Counted from the stretch's first letter, positions 16,521-25,188 are shown. The stretch is DNA of 64,000 nt from JAICUY01 sp963716585 (GCA_963716585.1 CAVQTN010000002.1:682001-746000); one strand, 5' to 3'. The notes: generated by a model from the sequence alone, not told the origin. Made by a program: numbers and translations.

Positions 16521-17861
16521 TCACTCCGAGTAGATCATCTCCCGCACGGCGCTGATCTCGCGTCGCATGTCGTCGTTCTCGCTGATCTCCCGCGAGATCT
16601 TGTCGCACGCGTGCAGCACCGTTGAGTGATCGCGTCCTCCAAGCTCGGCGCCGATGCGCAGCAGGCTGATGTCGGTCTCCTCGCGGATGAGGAACATCGC
16701 GATCTGGCGCGGCACGACGATGGCCCGATCCCGCTTGCTGGAGCGCAGCTGGTCGAGGTTGACGCCGTAATACTCGGCCACGACCCGCACGATGCGCTGG
16801 GGGGTGATCGAGCGCTTCTTGGGGTTGTACATCACGTTGCTCAGCACGGCGCTGGCGAGCTCGTTGTTGATCGGCATCCCGCTCATGCTGGCGTAGGCGA
16901 TGACCCGGTTCAGTGCCCCTTCCAGCTCGCGGACATTGCTGACCACCTTGCGGGCAATGAAGTCGATCACCTCAGACGGGATGAGGTTGAGCTGCTCATC
17001 GGCCTTGCTGCGCAGGATGGCGATGCGCGTCTCCAGGTCGGGCGGCGTCAGGTCGGCGATGAGACCCCACTCGAAGCGGCTGCGCAGCCGCTCCTCGAGC
17101 GTGGTGATCGCCTTCGGCGGTCGGTCCGACGAGAGCACGATCTGCTTGCCGGCCTCGTGGATCGTGTTGAACGTGTGGAAGAACTCTTCCTGGGTCCGCT
17201 CGCGCTCGGCGATGAACTGGATGTCGTCGATCAGCAGCAGGTCGATGCGCCGGTACCGGTTGCGGAAGTCTTCCATCTTCTGCTCGCGGATGGAGTTGAT
17301 GAAGTCGTTCGTGAACTTCTCGCTGGTGGCGTACAGGATCCTCTTGCGTGGGAACTTGGCGGCGACCGAGTTGCCGATGGCGTGCATCAGGTGGGTCTTG
17401 CCGAGCCCGACGCCGCCGTACAGGAAGAGCGGGTTGTAGGCGTGCCCCGGCCGCTCGGCCACCGACAGCGCGGCGGCGTGTGCCAGCCGGTTCGCCGAGC
17501 CGACGATGAAGTTGCTGAAGGCGTAGCGGTTGTTGAGGTTGACCGTGTTGCCACCGGCCGATGCGGGCGGCAGCGGCAGCGACTCCTCGTCTGCCTGCGC
17601 GGGGACCGGACCTGGCGCGTCGGCGACCACGAACTCGACCTGCACCGATCCGCCGATGACGCGCGCCAACGTCTGGCTGATCAGCGTCCGATAACGGTTG
17701 TCGAGCCAGTCGCGCGCGAATCCATTGGGAGCCGAGATGCGAAAGCGGTTCTCGTCGACCTCGACGAGCGACGTGTCCTTCAGCCAGGTCTCGAAGTTGG
17801 CCGGCGAGAGGCTCACCTGCAGCTCACCGAGGACGGCACGCCATACCTGCTTCGCATCCAT
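16521..17861 (-). CDS. dnaA: Chromosomal replication initiator DnaA
   Basis: AAA+ initiator that binds the boxes in the adjacent spacer. The 446-residue protein has an N-terminal domain I (WRAVLGELQVSLSPANFETWL), a short linker, Walker A GGVGLGKTHL, Walker B LLLIDDIQF and the C-terminal DnaA-box binding signature GGRDHSTVLHAC. ATG 17861 is chosen; a TTG precedes it directly. It is first in a minus-strand cluster with dnaN, recF and dciA. Confidence 0.97.
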   Translation of the reverse strand: MDAKQVWRAVLGELQVSLSPANFETWLKDTSLVEVDENRFRISAPNGFARDWLDNRYRTLISQTLARVIGGSVQVEFVVADAPGPVPAQADEESLPLPPASAGGNTVNLNNRYAFSNFIVGSANRLAHAAALSVAERPGHAYNPLFLYGGVGLGKTHLMHAIGNSVAAKFPRKRILYATSEKFTNDFINSIREQKMEDFRNRYRRIDLLLIDDIQFIAERERTQEEFFHTFNTIHEAGKQIVLSSDRPPKAITTLEERLRSRFEWGLIADLTPPDLETRIAILRSKADEQLNLIPSEVIDFIARKVVSNVRELEGALNRVIAYASMSGMPINNELASAVLSNVMYNPKKRSITPQRIVRVVAEYYGVNLDQLRSSKRDRAIVVPRQIAMFLIREETDISLLRIGAELGGRDHSTVLHACDKISREISENDDMRREISAVREMIYSE

Positions 17862-17972
17862 CAACAGCCGTCTCCCAATCGTCGATCAGGTCTCCGCCGG
17901 GGTCGATCATCGGTACCGATCCGGGGCGCCGAGAGCCCGGCGAAAGGGGCGTCTTGCCGCGGAGGTCGCGGT

Positions 17973-18002
17973 AGTGTAGCAGCGTCCTTCGGGCGGCGGC
18001 AA
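17973..18002 (-). promoter_or_regulatory. Putative dnaA promoter
   Basis: On the minus strand TTGCCG (-35, 17997-18002) and TACACT (-10, 17973-17978) are separated by 18 bp, about 110 bp upstream of dnaA. It is back to back with the rpmH promoter, giving a divergent dnaA/rpmH control region. Confidence 0.5.
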
Positions 18003-18031
18003 CGCCTTGTCGCGCAATGGGCGCCGAGCGT

Positions 18032-18061
18032 TTGACACTCGACGCCGAGCGTCGGTAGAAT
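18032..18061 (+). promoter_or_regulatory. Promoter of rpmH-rnpA-yidD-yidC-khpB operon
   Basis: A consensus TTGACA (18032-18037) and TAGAAT (18056-18061) are spaced by 18 bp. The roughly 110-nt leader to rpmH contains a perfect 7-bp hairpin GGCTGGC/GCCAGCC at about 18104-18121, a possible site for ribosomal-protein feedback (inferred). Together with the dnaA promoter this accounts for the 319-bp gap between the two genes. Confidence 0.7.
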
Positions 18062-18180
18062 CCAGAGCCAAGAGCGAGACGGACCACCGTTTGCAGCGCA
18101 TCAGGCTGGCTGACGCCAGCCGTTCGTGTGTTCTGGACCCGTTTCGCGTGGCACCACGAGAGGACGCAAGGCAGCCTGCC

Positions 18181-18315
18181 ATGAAGAGGACCTACCAGCC
18201 CAAGAAGCGCGCCCGTCAGCGGGAGCATGGCTTCATGGCGCGCATGGCCACCAAGGCCGGACGCCGCGTTCTCGCTCGACGTCGGGCGAAGGGACGCGCG
18301 AAGCTGACCGTCTGA
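18181..18315 (+). CDS. rpmH: 50S ribosomal protein L34
   Basis: A 44-residue very basic protein with the family start MKRTYQPKKRARQREHGF and the motif RRVLARRRAKGR. It is first gene of the rnpA-yidD-yidC operon next to the origin, its near-universal location. Confidence 0.97.
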   Translation: MKRTYQPKKRARQREHGFMARMATKAGRRVLARRRAKGRAKLTV

Positions 18316-18325
18316 CGCATCGCGC

Positions 18326-18661
18326 GTGACCGCGCTCGCCATGCTGCGGCGCAAGGTGGACTTCGACGCCATCGGCCGCCGCGGAACGGCGCGCTCGGGC
18401 CGGCTGCTGGTCCTGCGCACCTTGCGGACCGACGGCCAGGTGACGCGCATCGGGCTCTCGACGCCGCGCAGGCTCGGTGGAGCCGTTGAGCGGAATCGGG
18501 TACGACGCAGGCTTCGGGAGCTGATGCGCGAACGGTACGGCGACATGGCGACGGGCTGGGACCTGCTGCTGATCGCGCGCCCGGAGGCGGCGCGGGCGAC
18601 CTACGTGGAGCTGCGTGAGGCGATTGCCTCGCTCCTGGAGCGATCGGGAATCATGTCATGA
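18326..18661 (+). CDS. rnpA: Ribonuclease P protein component
   Basis: Protein cofactor of RNase P, which matures tRNA and tmRNA 5' ends. The 111-residue sequence carries the RNR motif (AVERNRVRRRLRE). The GTG at 18326 lies 10 bp after rpmH, and the stop overlaps the yidD start by four bases. Confidence 0.93.
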   Translation: MTALAMLRRKVDFDAIGRRGTARSGRLLVLRTLRTDGQVTRIGLSTPRRLGGAVERNRVRRRLRELMRERYGDMATGWDLLLIARPEAARATYVELREAIASLLERSGIMS

Positions 18662-18870
18662 GGAAGATCGGGCTGGGACTCATCATCGCGTACCAGAAGC
18701 TCACGTTCTGGATGCCGCCAACCTGCCGCTACACCCCGAGCTGCTCGCACTACACCTACCAGGCGATCGAGCGCTTCGGGTTGGTACGCGGGACGTGGAT
18801 GGGCATGCGTCGCATTGCTCGCTGCAACCCGCTCCACCCGGGCGGCCACGACCCGGTTCCGACCCGCTAG
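18658..18870 (+). CDS. yidD: Membrane protein insertion efficiency factor YidD
   Basis: A 70-residue protein with the conserved CRYTPSCSHY and RCNPLHPGGHDPVP segments of the YidD (DUF37) family, and an amphipathic N-terminus. It lies between rnpA and yidC, overlapping rnpA by four bases. It assists YidC-dependent insertion. Confidence 0.95.
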   Translation: MRKIGLGLIIAYQKLTFWMPPTCRYTPSCSHYTYQAIERFGLVRGTWMGMRRIARCNPLHPGGHDPVPTR

Positions 18871-18882
18871 AGAAGACGTCCA

Positions 18883-20052
18883 GTGCCTTCCGTTTTCGCC
18901 GCCGGCTTCCTGGGAATCGAGCATTTCACGCCGCCCTGGGACGTCTTCTTCCTGCCGCTGTTCAACCTGCTGATGTTCTTCTACAACATCCTGTTCAGCG
19001 ACTTCGCCCTGGCGATCATCGTCTTCACCGTCCTGGTCCGAACGGTCCTCGCGCCGCTCTTCGCCAAGCAGATCCGCTCGCAGAAGGAGATGCAGCGGAT
19101 GCAGCCGCTGGTTCGCGAGATCCAGCGAAAGCACAAGGGCAATCGGGCGAAGGTCACCGAGGAGACAATGGCGCTGTATCGCGAGCACGGCGTCAACCAG
19201 TTCGGTGGGTGCCTGCCAGCCGTCGTGCAGCTGCCCATCCTGTTCGCGCTCTACCAGGCGCTCATTCGCGCCTCCAACGTGGTCACGCTCGCCGCAGACC
19301 AGGCCTCGTCGACTGCCTTCACCGCGCTCAAGGGGGCCCTGCCCGGCATCATGCCGGTCGCCGGCTCGGCGACCCAGTTCACGGCGCCCATCAGCGGGCC
19401 CTGCAACCTGCCCGAGTTCGCGAACGGCCCCTTCACGCATTTCCTGCCGCTCAACTGTCAGCTCGTCAGCTCCCCGCTGGTCCACCTGGACCAGCCGGTC
19501 AACACGGTCGTCGGTTGGTTGCTCAACCCGTTCACCGGCGTGCACCTGGACCTCGCGCGCGTCGACCACGCCTTCTCGCTGGTCCTGGGAGGGCAGGGCG
19601 GCTTCGCCCTCTCGTTGCTGGCGTTGCTCGCCGCGGCACTCCAGTTCATCCAGGTCAAGATGACCACCCCACCGCGCAACGCCGACGATCCGACCTCCAG
19701 CGCGACGAGCACGATGACCTACCTCTTCCCGCTGATGACCATCTTCTGGGGCGGGATCTTCCCGAGCGGCCTGATCCTGTACTGGATCGTCTACACGGCC
19801 TACCTGGTCGCGCATCAGTTCCTGATCATGGGCTGGGGCAATCTCTTCCCGCTCTTCGGCTGGCGACCGTCGTTCGCGCCGGAGACGGCATTCGTCAGCG
19901 CGCCGCCACGACGCCAGGGCGCAGCTGAACCGGGGAAGGAACGCAAACCCACCGGCCCTCCATCCACCACGCGCCCCGCCACGGCGCCCGCTTCCGGCAG
20001 TCGGCCGGCAAAGCAGCGCGCGGGGCAGAAACGACGAGGACGAAAGCGATGA
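18883..20052 (+). CDS. yidC: Membrane protein insertase YidC/Oxa1
   Basis: A 389-residue insertase with the short Gram-positive-type N-terminus and no large periplasmic domain. The core includes helix IIVFTVLVRTVLAPLF with the conserved Arg, a cytoplasmic hairpin (EMQRMQPLVREIQRKHKGN), and late helices with MTYLFPLMTIFWG and SGLILYWIVYTAY. The C-terminal tail is basic and Pro-rich, suited to ribosome contact. The GTG at 18883 is used; the stop overlaps khpB by four bases. Confidence 0.95.
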   Translation: MPSVFAAGFLGIEHFTPPWDVFFLPLFNLLMFFYNILFSDFALAIIVFTVLVRTVLAPLFAKQIRSQKEMQRMQPLVREIQRKHKGNRAKVTEETMALYREHGVNQFGGCLPAVVQLPILFALYQALIRASNVVTLAADQASSTAFTALKGALPGIMPVAGSATQFTAPISGPCNLPEFANGPFTHFLPLNCQLVSSPLVHLDQPVNTVVGWLLNPFTGVHLDLARVDHAFSLVLGGQGGFALSLLALLAAALQFIQVKMTTPPRNADDPTSSATSTMTYLFPLMTIFWGGIFPSGLILYWIVYTAYLVAHQFLIMGWGNLFPLFGWRPSFAPETAFVSAPPRRQGAAEPGKERKPTGPPSTTRPATAPASGSRPAKQRAGQKRRGRKR

Positions 20053-21038
20053 CATTCCGCGAGTTCAACGGCAAGAACGTCGAAGAGGCGATCCGAACCG
20101 CCATGAAGGAGTTCGCATCCGACCTGTCCGAGCTGGATATCGAGATCCTGTCGCAGGGCAGCCGGGGCATCCTGGGGGTCGGCGGCGAGGACGCGCGCAT
20201 CCTGGCGGCTCCCAAGTCGGCGGTTGCGCAGGCCTCCACGGTTCGGACGCCGCGAGCCGAGACACCGGCCGCCCCAGTCGAGGCACCCACCCTCGACGAT
20301 GAGCCGCTGCCGATTCCGCAGCCGATGCAGCACGAGGAGCCCGTGGAGCAGCCAGGACGCGAGGCGGTCCTGCGCGAGGGCTTCGAGGAGTCGCGTCCTC
20401 CCCGAGATGGCCGCGGCGGGCGTGGACGAAACGGTCGAGGGCGCGATGCCACTGGACGTCACGAACGGCCCGACCGGCCGCCACGTCCCGCACGCGCCGA
20501 GCGGGAGCCGCGCGAACCGCGCGAACCGGCCCAGTTCATCCCGGCCAAGCCCATGGAGGAGCTCACCGACGATCAGCGCAAGCTGCTGGACGAGGCCAAG
20601 TCGGTGCTCGAGGAGCTTCTGCGGCTCATGGAGGTCGACGCCGCGGTGGAGATCGGCATGGGCACCGAGACCGCCAAGCTCAACGTCAAGGGCAACGAGC
20701 TCGGCATCCTCATTGGCCGCCGCGGCGAAAAGCTCGCCAGCCTGCAGCACATCGTCAACCTGATCGTCGCAAAGCGGGAGGGCCAGTGGACCCGCGTCGC
20801 GGTCGACGTGGAGAACTATCGCGGGCGCCGCGAGGAGCAGCTCCGCGAGGTCGCCGACCGAGCGGCGAAGCGCGTCATCCAGAGTGGCAAGATCATCCAG
20901 CTCGAGGCGATGCCCGCCGTCGAGCGGCGGATCATCCACATGATCCTGGCCGAGAACCCCAAGATTCGGACCCAGAGCGTGGGCGTCGAGCCGGCCCGCC
21001 GGGTCGTGATCCTGCCCGTCGCGAAGCTTGACGCCTAA
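20049..21038 (+). CDS. khpB: RNA-binding protein KhpB/Jag (Jag-N, KH, R3H domains)
   Basis: A 329-residue protein in three parts. The Jag-N domain (residues 1-50) contains FNGKNVEEAIRTAMKEF and SRGILGVGG. A long charged linker (about 60-180) is rich in Arg/Gly/Pro. A KH domain with NELGILIGRRGEKLASLQ follows, then a C-terminal R3H domain ending in MPAVERRIIHMILAE. It is coupled to yidC by a 4-bp overlap. KhpB acts with KhpA in small-RNA and cell-elongation control in Gram-positives. Confidence 0.93.
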   Translation: MTFREFNGKNVEEAIRTAMKEFASDLSELDIEILSQGSRGILGVGGEDARILAAPKSAVAQASTVRTPRAETPAAPVEAPTLDDEPLPIPQPMQHEEPVEQPGREAVLREGFEESRPPRDGRGGRGRNGRGRDATGRHERPDRPPRPARAEREPREPREPAQFIPAKPMEELTDDQRKLLDEAKSVLEELLRLMEVDAAVEIGMGTETAKLNVKGNELGILIGRRGEKLASLQHIVNLIVAKREGQWTRVAVDVENYRGRREEQLREVADRAAKRVIQSGKIIQLEAMPAVERRIIHMILAENPKIRTQSVGVEPARRVVILPVAKLDA

Positions 21039-21055
21039 CCCAGGGCCTGGCGACG

Positions 21056-21490
21056 ATGCCCGCGCCATCGGTCTTTGCCATCGGTCGGCTGCGGCCTGAC
21101 GGCCCCTGGGTCGGCCTTCGGTCGCGCGCGGGCGGCTACGACCTGCTATTCGGTGAGCGCGACGGCGCGCTGCTGCAGGCGCCCGCCTCACGCGCCGAGC
21201 TGCTGGCGGTCGCCATCGGCTATTTCGAGGAATCCGTCGACGATGCCCCGCCCGAGCTCGAGGCGACGCACCGTGACATCGCGCTCGTGCTGCGCTGGCT
21301 CCACGTTGCGGAGCGCGACGCGGATCTGAAGCGACAGCTCCTCGAGGTGCTGGAGGGCGTCGAGGACGGCCTGGCCGGCGACGTGATGATCAGCCGGCTT
21401 TCTCGCGCGCTTGACGGCTGCCGGACAGCCGACGAGCAGGCCGCTCCCGGCGACCTGCTCGTTGGACGCTATCGCTCGCTCAGCCGCTGA
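21056..21490 (+). CDS. Hypothetical protein downstream of khpB
   Basis: A 144-residue soluble protein of unknown function, 17 bp after khpB and probably in the same operon. The N-terminal half looks beta-rich (VFAIGRLRPDGPWVGLRSRAGGYDLLFGE); the rest is acidic and helical, with ATHRDIALVLRWLHVAERD. No signal peptide, membrane segment or catalytic motif is evident, and I do not recognise a family. Start ATG 21056 has no strong ribosome binding site. Confidence 0.6.
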   Translation: MPAPSVFAIGRLRPDGPWVGLRSRAGGYDLLFGERDGALLQAPASRAELLAVAIGYFEESVDDAPPELEATHRDIALVLRWLHVAERDADLKRQLLEVLEGVEDGLAGDVMISRLSRALDGCRTADEQAAPGDLLVGRYRSLSR

Positions 21491-21508
21491 GCGGCGTTGG
21501 TTGAGTCC

Positions 21509-22042
21509 CTAGCGCGGCTCGTCGTTTGGCGGTGGCGTGCTGTCTGACGGCGGGGCGGCGGGTGGCGGTGCCATCGGAGGCGGGGCCATCGGAGGCGGCG
21601 CTGACGCGGCTGGAGGCGGGGCTGCCGTGGTCGACGCGGTGCCGACCTGGAACTTGCCGCCCTCGGCCTGGAACTCCTGCCATCCGGCCCAGCCCATGAC
21701 CAGTCCGCCGACGATGCCGATGAGCAGGCCGACGAACCAGAGACCGCCGTAGAGCGCCATGAAGGCGAACGCGCCGAGCAGGCTCAGCAGGGCGAGCAGT
21801 GATCCGATCGCGGCGATGCCGCCGACGATCAGCATCAGGCTCCCCTTCGAACCCGGCAGCGAGGTCTGTGGTGACCACTGCGGCAGGAAGACGATCACCA
21901 GCATGATGATCGCCAGGATGACAGTCAGCCACAGACCCCCCGCGATCCCGAAGGCGACTGCCGCGACGATGGCGCCAACGATTGAGATGATGGCGCCGTA
22001 GGTCGCCAGCTTCTCGTTCTGGTTGAGCTTGGAGAAATCCAT
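21509..22042 (-). CDS. Small membrane protein with proline-rich cytoplasmic or external tail
   Basis: A 177-residue protein. Residues 12-120 contain about four hydrophobic helices (IISIVGAIVAAVAFGIAGGL, VILAIIMLVIVFL, LMLIVGGIAAIGSLLALLSLL, GLWFVGLLIGIVGGLVMG). The last 45 residues are Pro/Ala-rich with repeated APPPMAPPP. The start ATG 22042 is followed by a charged LNQNEKLATYG. Function unknown. It is convergent with the khpB operon. Confidence 0.65.
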   Translation of the reverse strand: MDFSKLNQNEKLATYGAIISIVGAIVAAVAFGIAGGLWLTVILAIIMLVIVFLPQWSPQTSLPGSKGSLMLIVGGIAAIGSLLALLSLLGAFAFMALYGGLWFVGLLIGIVGGLVMGWAGWQEFQAEGGKFQVGTASTTAAPPPAASAPPPMAPPPMAPPPAAPPSDSTPPPNDEPR

Positions 22043-22140
22043 GTGACGGGGCGTCCTCCTATGAATGCAGCGAGCAGCCTGCCCGCGGCGCGCACACTAG
22101 CACACGCTCGGCGACGTTCATAGGGGTTTATGCCGCGAAT

Positions 22141-23490
22141 TCAGCCGCAGTCGAGCAGGCCGGCAGCCTCCTTGGCACGCAGCACGTGCCAGGCGGCGTT
22201 CTCGATCCGATCGCGGAACCAATCCCGCTCAGCTGCCAATGACTGCACGGCCTGCACCATGGCGATTGCCTGATCCAGCTGGTTGAGGACGATCATGTCG
22301 CCGCCGGCGTTCAGGAAGTTGATGGCGCGATCACCAGGAAGCATGGACGCCACGGCCGTGGACCCCAGGCTGTCGGAGATCACCACGCCGTGAAACCCCA
22401 GGTCGCCGCGCAGCAGGCCGTTGATGATCGCATTCGAGAACACCGCGAGGTGCGCGGGGTCGATCTGCTGGTAGGTGGCCTCCGAGATCATGATGAACGG
22501 CACCCCGGCCGCGATCGCCCGTGCGAACGGCACCAGGTACGGGTCGTCCGCGGTCGTCACCGAGTCGACCACCCCGCTCGTGAAATCGGTGTTGCCGCTC
22601 ACCCGGCCGAGGCCGGGGAAGTGCTTGGCCGTCGTGCCCACCCCACCGGCGCGCATGCCGGCCACGAATGCGGCGACGTGGCTACCCACGCTGGCGGGGT
22701 CGTGCCCATACTCGCGCTCGTAGTGGCCGATCGGCGCATTCTGCGCATCGGTTCCGGCCGGAACCACATCGGTCACCGGAGCCAGGTCGAGGTTGACGCC
22801 CGCAGCCTTGAGGTCGGCGGCCCAGCGCGCCGCGCCCGCCGTGAGCTGCGCAGGCGACATGCCGCCCTGCGCCAGGGCGCTGGGGATCACCGCGAATCCG
22901 GGGCCGGAGAGGGCCTGCACCTGGCCGCCTTCCTGGTTGGCGGCGATGAAGAATGGCACGCCGTGAGTCGCCGCCGCGCTGGCCTGCTCCTGGACGGCAT
23001 CGGCGACCGCTCGCAGGCCAGTCGTACCGGCGCCGGTCCGCCGGGCGAACAGGACGGATCCAATGTGGTACCTCGCGATCGCATCTCGGTGAGCCGCGTC
23101 GAGTCGGTCATCGGTCAGCCCGATCATGAACAGCTGACCGATGCGCTGCGCCTCGGTCATGGCGTCGAGCGTCCTGACGGCGCAGCTGGTTGGCATCGGC
23201 GTCGCCGGTTCGGGGCTTGCCACCGGAACTGCTGGCGACGGGATCAGCGTGGCTGCGATGCTCGGCTCCGGCGTCGCCGGCTGCTCCGGAAGGCTGACGT
23301 CCGGCTTCTCGGTCGGGTTGGCGCGTGGAACAGGCCACGCCGAGCCGCCGACGAACGGGGTCGAGGCTGGCAGCGCGCTGTCTCGGGTCTGCTGGGTGGC
23401 CACCGACGTCGGAACGGTGCCGGTGCTTTGCGAGCACGCGGCGAGCGCCACGATGAGCGGCAGTGCCACGGTGCGGCGGAGATGCGCCAT
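22141..23490 (-). CDS. Glycoside hydrolase family 3 lipoprotein (NagZ-like beta-N-acetylhexosaminidase)
   Basis: A 449-residue secreted lipoprotein: the signal peptide ends in lipobox LAAC (residues about 16-19). A Thr/Pro-rich linker to about residue 90 leads to a GH3 catalytic barrel. GH3/NagZ features are NQEGGQVQAL, NLDLAPVTDVV, the GTTAKHFPGLGRVSGNTD signature and VVISDSLGS, whose Asp fits the nucleophile position. Cytosolic NagZ recycles muropeptides; a lipid-anchored external form suggests trimming of wall or environmental amino sugars (inferred). Start ATG 23490. Confidence 0.88.
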   Translation of the reverse strand: MAHLRRTVALPLIVALAACSQSTGTVPTSVATQQTRDSALPASTPFVGGSAWPVPRANPTEKPDVSLPEQPATPEPSIAATLIPSPAVPVASPEPATPMPTSCAVRTLDAMTEAQRIGQLFMIGLTDDRLDAAHRDAIARYHIGSVLFARRTGAGTTGLRAVADAVQEQASAAATHGVPFFIAANQEGGQVQALSGPGFAVIPSALAQGGMSPAQLTAGAARWAADLKAAGVNLDLAPVTDVVPAGTDAQNAPIGHYEREYGHDPASVGSHVAAFVAGMRAGGVGTTAKHFPGLGRVSGNTDFTSGVVDSVTTADDPYLVPFARAIAAGVPFIMISEATYQQIDPAHLAVFSNAIINGLLRGDLGFHGVVISDSLGSTAVASMLPGDRAINFLNAGGDMIVLNQLDQAIAMVQAVQSLAAERDWFRDRIENAAWHVLRAKEAAGLLDCG

Positions 23491-23532
23491 GCGTCCTCAC
23501 AACAGCTCGGGGGGCCCAGGTGGGGCCCGGTT

Positions 23533-23612
23533 CGCGCTGTAGACGCAGCAGACCGGCATGTTGCTACGGATCGATCCGCGCTGTAGACGCAGCCGACCGG
23601 ATAATTGCTACC
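23533..23612. repeat. Two direct repeats upstream of GH3 lipoprotein gene
   Basis: Two copies (23533-23569 and 23577-23612) share CGCGCTGTAGACGCAGC, then GACCGG and, about seven bases later, TTGCTACGG or TTGCTACCGG. They start 44 bp apart. They lie 43-122 bp before the GH3 start, where a promoter and operator are expected. They may be a duplicated operator or promoter; function is not known. Confidence 0.6.
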
Positions 23613-23652
23613 GGTCCGGATCCGTGATGTGGGGCGCGTGAGGGGAAAGGAG

Positions 23653-24018
23653 TGGTGGAGATGGGGGAGAATCGAACTCCCCGTCCAGAACCGAGTCGCC
23701 GGGAACTTCCTACAAGCGTTTCCGGCCAACTTGCGCTTCACGATGCGGGCCCCCGACCGGCGGGGTGCTCCGCGCGCTATCCGGTAATGCCTCTCGGCTC
23801 TTTGACATCGCTCACCGGAGTCGGCGACGCCGCATCTTCCCTTGTGACGTCTTCATGACCCGGGAAGAGGAGGCCATGTCGACGCTCGTCGCTACTTAGG
23901 CGGCGAGAGCGTAACTGTTGTTGCCAGTTACTGGCTTTGCCCGCTTTTTTACGAGGCCTGCGGGCGACCTCGGCTTGCGATCCCCGGTCCCTGAGCCCTG
24001 TCGAAACCTGACATCCCC
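23653..24018 (-). ncRNA. ssrA: Transfer-messenger RNA (tmRNA)
   Basis: A 366-nt one-piece tmRNA that rescues stalled ribosomes with SmpB. The 5' GGGGATG (24012-24018) pairs over seven positions, one a G-U, with CATCTCC before the encoded 3' ACCA end (23653-23656). The T-arm GGGGA-GTTCGAT-TCTCCCC is complete. The internal tag reading frame (23896-23940) encodes AKPVTGNNSYALAA followed by TAA, ending in the typical ALAA degron. smpB lies about 580 bp upstream on the same strand. Confidence 0.96.
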
Positions 24019-24033
24019 ACGAACCGAGCCTCG

Positions 24034-24062
24034 ATTCTAGCACGCCGACGCAAGAATGTGAA
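24034..24062 (-). promoter_or_regulatory. ssrA promoter
   Basis: TTCACA (-35, 24057-24062) and TAGAAT (-10, 24034-24039) on the minus strand are 17 bp apart. Transcription would begin about nine bases before the mature tmRNA 5' end, leaving a short leader for RNase P to remove. Confidence 0.7.
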
Positions 24063-24127
24063 CACCTGTTCGCTTCTGAAGACCGATCGGCGGTCCGCGT
24101 GCATGCTCCGAGACCGACCAGGTGCCT

Positions 24128-24260
24128 GACTGGTCAAATGTCGCTGTAATCAGCGTTCGTCGCCCCGCGTGGAGTCAGGGCATGAGGCTTCGTGCTCCGG
24201 CGAGCCTCCGCATCGGTTCCGGACCGGCCCAACGCGGATCAGACCGACATATGTCCAGTC
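24128..24260. repeat. Intergenic inverted-repeat element, copy B
   Basis: The left end GACTGGTCAAATGTCG (24128-24143) is mirrored by CCGACATATGTCCAGTC (24244-24260), which matches 15 of 17 bases of the inverted partner. An internal CTCCGGCGAGCCT near 24195 is shared with the copy at 53694-53846. It has no coding capacity. The gap from 24063 to 24596 contains this element, a partial motif CAAATGTCGG near 24371, and nothing else I can identify. Confidence 0.6.
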
Positions 24261-24596
24261 GCGCAGGTCCGCAAGGACCTGTCCAGCAGCCTCCGCGTGG
24301 CTGCGACGACCTTCGCGGGAGCGAACCGGCCACGCCGACACCTCCGCCTTGGGCGACCTGCTCTCAACGTCGCAAATGTCGGTGATGGCCAACGCTAATG
24401 CCGTCCCGGAACGGATCCAGGCCGGCCCGGTGCGCCGCATGTCGAGTGTGAATCGGTGACGAGTCATGTGACGACGGCTCGCCGTCGAGGGGTGTAGTGA
24501 CGGCCGCGACCGACAGTCGCGCCCTCGGTGGGCGGCTCGCTCCCCACGAGTGCCCCGGGTGGCTGCGCGCGGGCGGCATGGGACTGATGCAGCCTT

Positions 24597-25055
24597 CTAG
24601 AGCTTGACCCGTGCCTTGGTCTGCCGCTCCAGCTCACGGCGCATGTCGCGCTCGGCGATGGTGCGGCGCTTGTCGTGGATCTTCTTGCCGCGAGCAACGC
24701 CGATCTCCAGCTTGGCCCGCCCGTCGCGCAGGAAGAGGCGCAGCGGTACCAGCGTCTCGCCCTTGGCCTGGGTCCGTCCGACCAGCTCGGCGATCTGGTC
24801 GCGATGCAGCAACAGCTTGCGCGTGCGCGTCGGCTCGTGGTTGTTGCGGTTGCCCTGGTCGTACGGAGCGATGTGTGCACCGATGAGCCAAGCTTCGCCC
24901 CGCTCGATGCGGGCGTAGGCCTCGGCCAGGTTGACGCGCCCGGCGCGGATCGACTTGATCTCGGTGCCGGTCAGGACCAGGCCGGCCTCGATCGTGTCGC
25001 CGATGGTGTAGTTGTGGTGCGCCCGGCGGTTGAGGGCGACTGTGTGCTCAGGCAT
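24597..25055 (-). CDS. smpB: SsrA-binding protein SmpB
   Basis: A 152-residue oligonucleotide-binding-fold protein that escorts tmRNA to stalled ribosomes. Motifs are RRAHHNYTIGDTIEAGLVLTG, TEIKSIRAGRVNL, the C-terminal RGKKIHDKRRTIAERD and a basic tail. ATG 25055 matches the family start (MPEHTVALNRRA); a longer GTG/ATG start at 25091 would add 12 residues. The gene is preceded by a leader ORF and hairpins (25096-25203) and has its RNA partner ssrA downstream. Confidence 0.95.
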   Translation of the reverse strand: MPEHTVALNRRAHHNYTIGDTIEAGLVLTGTEIKSIRAGRVNLAEAYARIERGEAWLIGAHIAPYDQGNRNNHEPTRTRKLLLHRDQIAELVGRTQAKGETLVPLRLFLRDGRAKLEIGVARGKKIHDKRRTIAERDMRRELERQTKARVKL

Positions 25056-25095
25056 CGGTCCACCAGGCTGGCAGTAAGGGGCAGCGGGCATGGAA

Positions 25096-25120
25096 AGAGC
25101 CGGCCGTATCAGCCGGCTCT
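25096..25120 (-). terminator. Attenuator-like hairpin upstream of smpB
   Basis: A perfect 9-bp stem AGAGCCGGC/GCCGGCTCT with a 7-nt loop on the minus strand, followed by a short UUU. A second hairpin, CTCGC-GTGGTA-GCGAG, lies immediately upstream (about 25123-25138). Both fall between a leader ORF and smpB. Function as an attenuator is inferred; the U-run is weak for a classical terminator. Confidence 0.45.
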
Positions 25121-25146
25121 CACCTCGCTACCACGCGAGAAGGTGG

Positions 25147-25188
25147 TTAGTTCACCGCCTCGGTGGTGGCGTGACAGGAACTACTCAC
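25147..25188 (-). CDS. Putative 13-codon leader peptide upstream of smpB
   Basis: GTG start (25186-25188) sits eight bases after AGGAGGT (25197-25203), the strongest Shine-Dalgarno in the region. It encodes MSSSCHATTEAVN and stops at TAA. The CCACCACC stretch inside the ORF can pair with the GGTGGTG that follows the Shine-Dalgarno, and the following RNA forms two hairpins before smpB. Too short for a statistical call; support is position, binding site and structure. Confidence 0.45.
   Translation of the reverse strand: MSSSCHATTEAVN

Noticed and set aside
24019..24596. Search for a further RNA gene or small ORF between ssrA and smpB
   Set aside because: Only the ssrA promoter and the inverted-repeat element are supported; open frames there lack ribosome binding sites and conserved sequence.
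25121..25149. T-box riboswitch upstream of smpB (GTGGTA in a hairpin loop)
   Set aside because: Only a short resemblance to the T-box core; no specifier stem, and smpB is not a typical T-box target.
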